From Flavobacterium soli DSM 19725 (GTDB taxonomy: Bacteria > Bacteroidota > Bacteroidia > Flavobacteriales > Flavobacteriaceae), in assembly GCF_000422705.1 (NCBI RefSeq), contig NZ_AUGO01000015.1, positions 1 through 64,000 on the forward strand: a stretch of DNA of 64,000 bases, in the 5' to 3' direction. Below, piece after piece: positions 62,502 to 64,000 of the stretch. Both the position numbers and the translations under genes were made by a program. The notes under the pieces are model-generated. The model worked only from the letters and a program-made list of their open reading frames with translations, was not told the origin of the DNA and searched no databases. Numbering within the stretch: the first letter of the stretch is position 1; every line of letters begins with the position of its first letter.

Positions 62502-64000
62502 CTAAAAATTAAAACTGACACCAGAGTAAAGCCCGATGAAATAAGGCTTGAAGTTTCCAGCGTCTTTATTGAAGGTATTGATTTGATATTTAAACATTGG
62601 TTCAAAATTAGCCTCAAATGATTTCCAGAAACGGTATCTGAAACCAACCCCAACATTGGTGCTGAAATGGATATCGTTCAGGTTGTTTGCCTTTCCTAAA
62701 CTTGCAGACATCATTGAGGACGAAACCGAAACTTCATTTTCATTTAAAAATAATGTGCTAATTCCGCCAATTAAATTGACTCCAAATTTTTTGTCAATTA
62801 GCTTATAGGACATCTCCATTGGGACTTCAAAATAACCCATTTTTTGCGTCATCACGCCTTGATTGTTGTTTTGAATTTCACTGTCAAAGCCCAATTCTGC
62901 CGTATTCCTCATGCTGATCACTTGAATCGTGGCACCTGCATTGGAACTTGCAACATTTGAAAAACTAACCTGATCGAGTGCTGCAAAGAACACAACATCA
63001 TTTGTATTGTAGCCTAAAGTAAATTTATTGACTCCGGTTCTAACCGAAAGTTTTTTGTTAAGAGCATAATTCACTCCAACTCCAAAGCTTAAATTGTTTT
63101 CATAAGACTTGCTGTTTTCTGCAAATTGATTGTCGATTGGCGAGCCATTTGAAGCCGAATTAAAATAAATAGGGGCGACATTAGAGCTAATTTGCCACCT
63201 ATTTATTTTTGTTTCAGCAATCGTTTTCTTTTCTTCTTCATTTTTTTTCAGCAATTCCTCCAGTGCATTGGGCTCTTCAACTTTTGCAATAGCAGTTGAA
63301 TCTTTTTTATTGGTAATCGTTTTAAAATCTTCTTTACCAATGGTGTTTTTATCTTCTATCGATTTTTGATTGTTGGCTATTTGTGTTTTCGAATCCTCAT
63401 CATTTAAAACGGTTTTTTGATTTGAATTTAAAGGTTGATTCGTATTAACATCTTTTTTATTTTGAGCTGCAACTGCATTATTTTCTTGAGATGATGCAGT
63501 TTTTTGATTGTTATTTGTATTCTTCCCGATTTGATTTTTTTGTTTCTGAACCGACTGATTGTCATCTGCGACAGCATTATTTTTATTTTCTATAGCAAAT
63601 GAATTCAATGTTTTAGTACCTTTCTTAGTAGCAGATTTTTCAACTTGGATTCCTGTTTTGGCTACAGCATTATTTTCTTCAGATGAAATAGTTGTTGTGT
63701 TTTTCTTGGCTGCCGAATTTTTTTCCTGATTTACAACAGCTGTGTTTTGATTTGCAAGGTCGTCGTTGCTGTTCGTTTTTTGATTGATTGATGCTGGATT
63801 AACATTACTGTTATTGTCAACAGTATTTTTTTCTGATGCTTTTTCAGTAGCAACAACAGATTCATTTTTCGGAGCTGTTAGACTGTTTTTATCCTTTGGT
63901 TGTGTGTCATTTTCTATTACAACTTGATTGTTTTCAATCGAAGTTGAATCATTTAGAAGTAAATTCAACCCAAAGAAACTCAGCACTAATCCTGCTGCAA
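62502..64000 (-). CDS. Outer membrane beta-barrel protein with N-rich linker (partial, 5' end beyond window)
   Basis: At least 498 residues; the frame stays open to the window edge, so the first codon is not here. The first visible residues (AAGLVLSFFGLNLLL) are a membrane helix, followed by about 250 residues dominated by Asn, Lys, Gln, Ser and Thr with no stable fold. The C-terminal ~200 residues form a barrel-like domain (WQISSNVAPIYFNSASN, FGVGVNYALNKKLSVRTGVN, GVGFRYRFWKSFEANFEPMF) that ends in the aromatic SGVSFNF, an outer-membrane-targeting tail. Such proteins, with an N-terminal cytoplasmic part, are often encoded next to a sigma factor in Flavobacteriia. Their function is not known to me. 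Confidence 0.75.
   Translation of the reverse strand, partial: AAGLVLSFFGLNLLLNDSTSIENNQVVIENDTQPKDKNSLTAPKNESVVATEKASEKNTVDNNSNVNPASINQKTNSNDDLANQNTAVVNQEKNSAAKKNTTTISSEENNAVAKTGIQVEKSATKKGTKTLNSFAIENKNNAVADDNQSVQKQKNQIGKNTNNNQKTASSQENNAVAAQNKKDVNTNQPLNSNQKTVLNDEDSKTQIANNQKSIEDKNTIGKEDFKTITNKKDSTAIAKVEEPNALEELLKKNEEEKKTIAETKINRWQISSNVAPIYFNSASNGSPIDNQFAENSKSYENNLSFGVGVNYALNKKLSVRTGVNKFTLGYNTNDVVFFAALDQVSFSNVASSNAGATIQVISMRNTAELGFDSEIQNNNQGVMTQKMGYFEVPMEMSYKLIDKKFGVNLIGGISTLFLNENEVSVSSSMMSASLGKANNLNDIHFSTNVGVGFRYRFWKSFEANFEPMFKYQINTFNKDAGNFKPYFIGLYSGVSFNF

Overview
The window is a stretch of a Bacteroidota chromosome, most likely Flavobacterium or a close relative. Several things point there: low GC, flavobacterial promoters (TTG, about 19-21 nt, TAnnTTTG) with very short leaders and weak Shine-Dalgarno signals, type IX secretion (T9SS) C-terminal domains, a B-type five-helix succinate dehydrogenase, HMG-CoA synthase of the mevalonate route, CCDC81-HU/SPOR proteins, and AddAB-type recombination nucleases. 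No plasmid, phage, transposase, integrase or CRISPR array was found.

Layout. 1-2.5 kb: chromate-family and sodium/proton transporters. 2.6-5.9 kb: a small accessory island of four minus-strand genes (two unknown membrane/secreted proteins, an AbiGi-family protein, a wHTH-like membrane protein), separated by hairpins and by 204-bp direct repeats. 5.9-7.6 kb: QueD, an enoyl-CoA hydratase-family protein and tRNA-Ala. 7.6-9.0 kb: a metal-handling cluster with a duplicated HGQPGHRC lipoprotein, a 31-aa cysteine-rich microprotein and an AraC-type regulator carrying a CxxC metal-binding domain. 9.2-11.2 kb: a radical SAM protein coupled to its usual DNA-metabolism partner. 11.3-14.6 kb: tRNA-Met, methylmalonyl-CoA epimerase, RbfA, a LolC/E-like permease and superoxide dismutase. 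15-23.8 kb: AddA and AddB helicase/nucleases separated by Kbl and an OmpA/TSP3 porin. 23.8-33 kb: hydrolase, PepP, Crp/Fnr regulator, HMG-CoA synthase, ChaN, SdhCAB. 33-39.2 kb: GH92 mannosidase, nitrilase, Ig-like lipoprotein, ComF. 39.3-48.9 kb: two tandem giant modular T9SS adhesins next to a TPR/HTH regulator. 49-53 kb: BioB, a membrane protein, a gamma-carboxylase-like HTTM protein and RibF. 53-64 kb: T9SS metalloprotease, GlyS, thioesterase, SPOR protein, DprA, a C-terminally extended TrpS, PlsC, and a beta-barrel protein that runs off the window.

Most of this is core chromosome. The parts that are not routine are the repeat-bounded island at 2.6-5.9 kb, the families of structured intergenic repeats, the metal cluster with its unannotated microprotein, the TrpS extension, and the tandem adhesins that differ by whole modules. 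All functions are read from sequence motifs and family knowledge; no database search was run.
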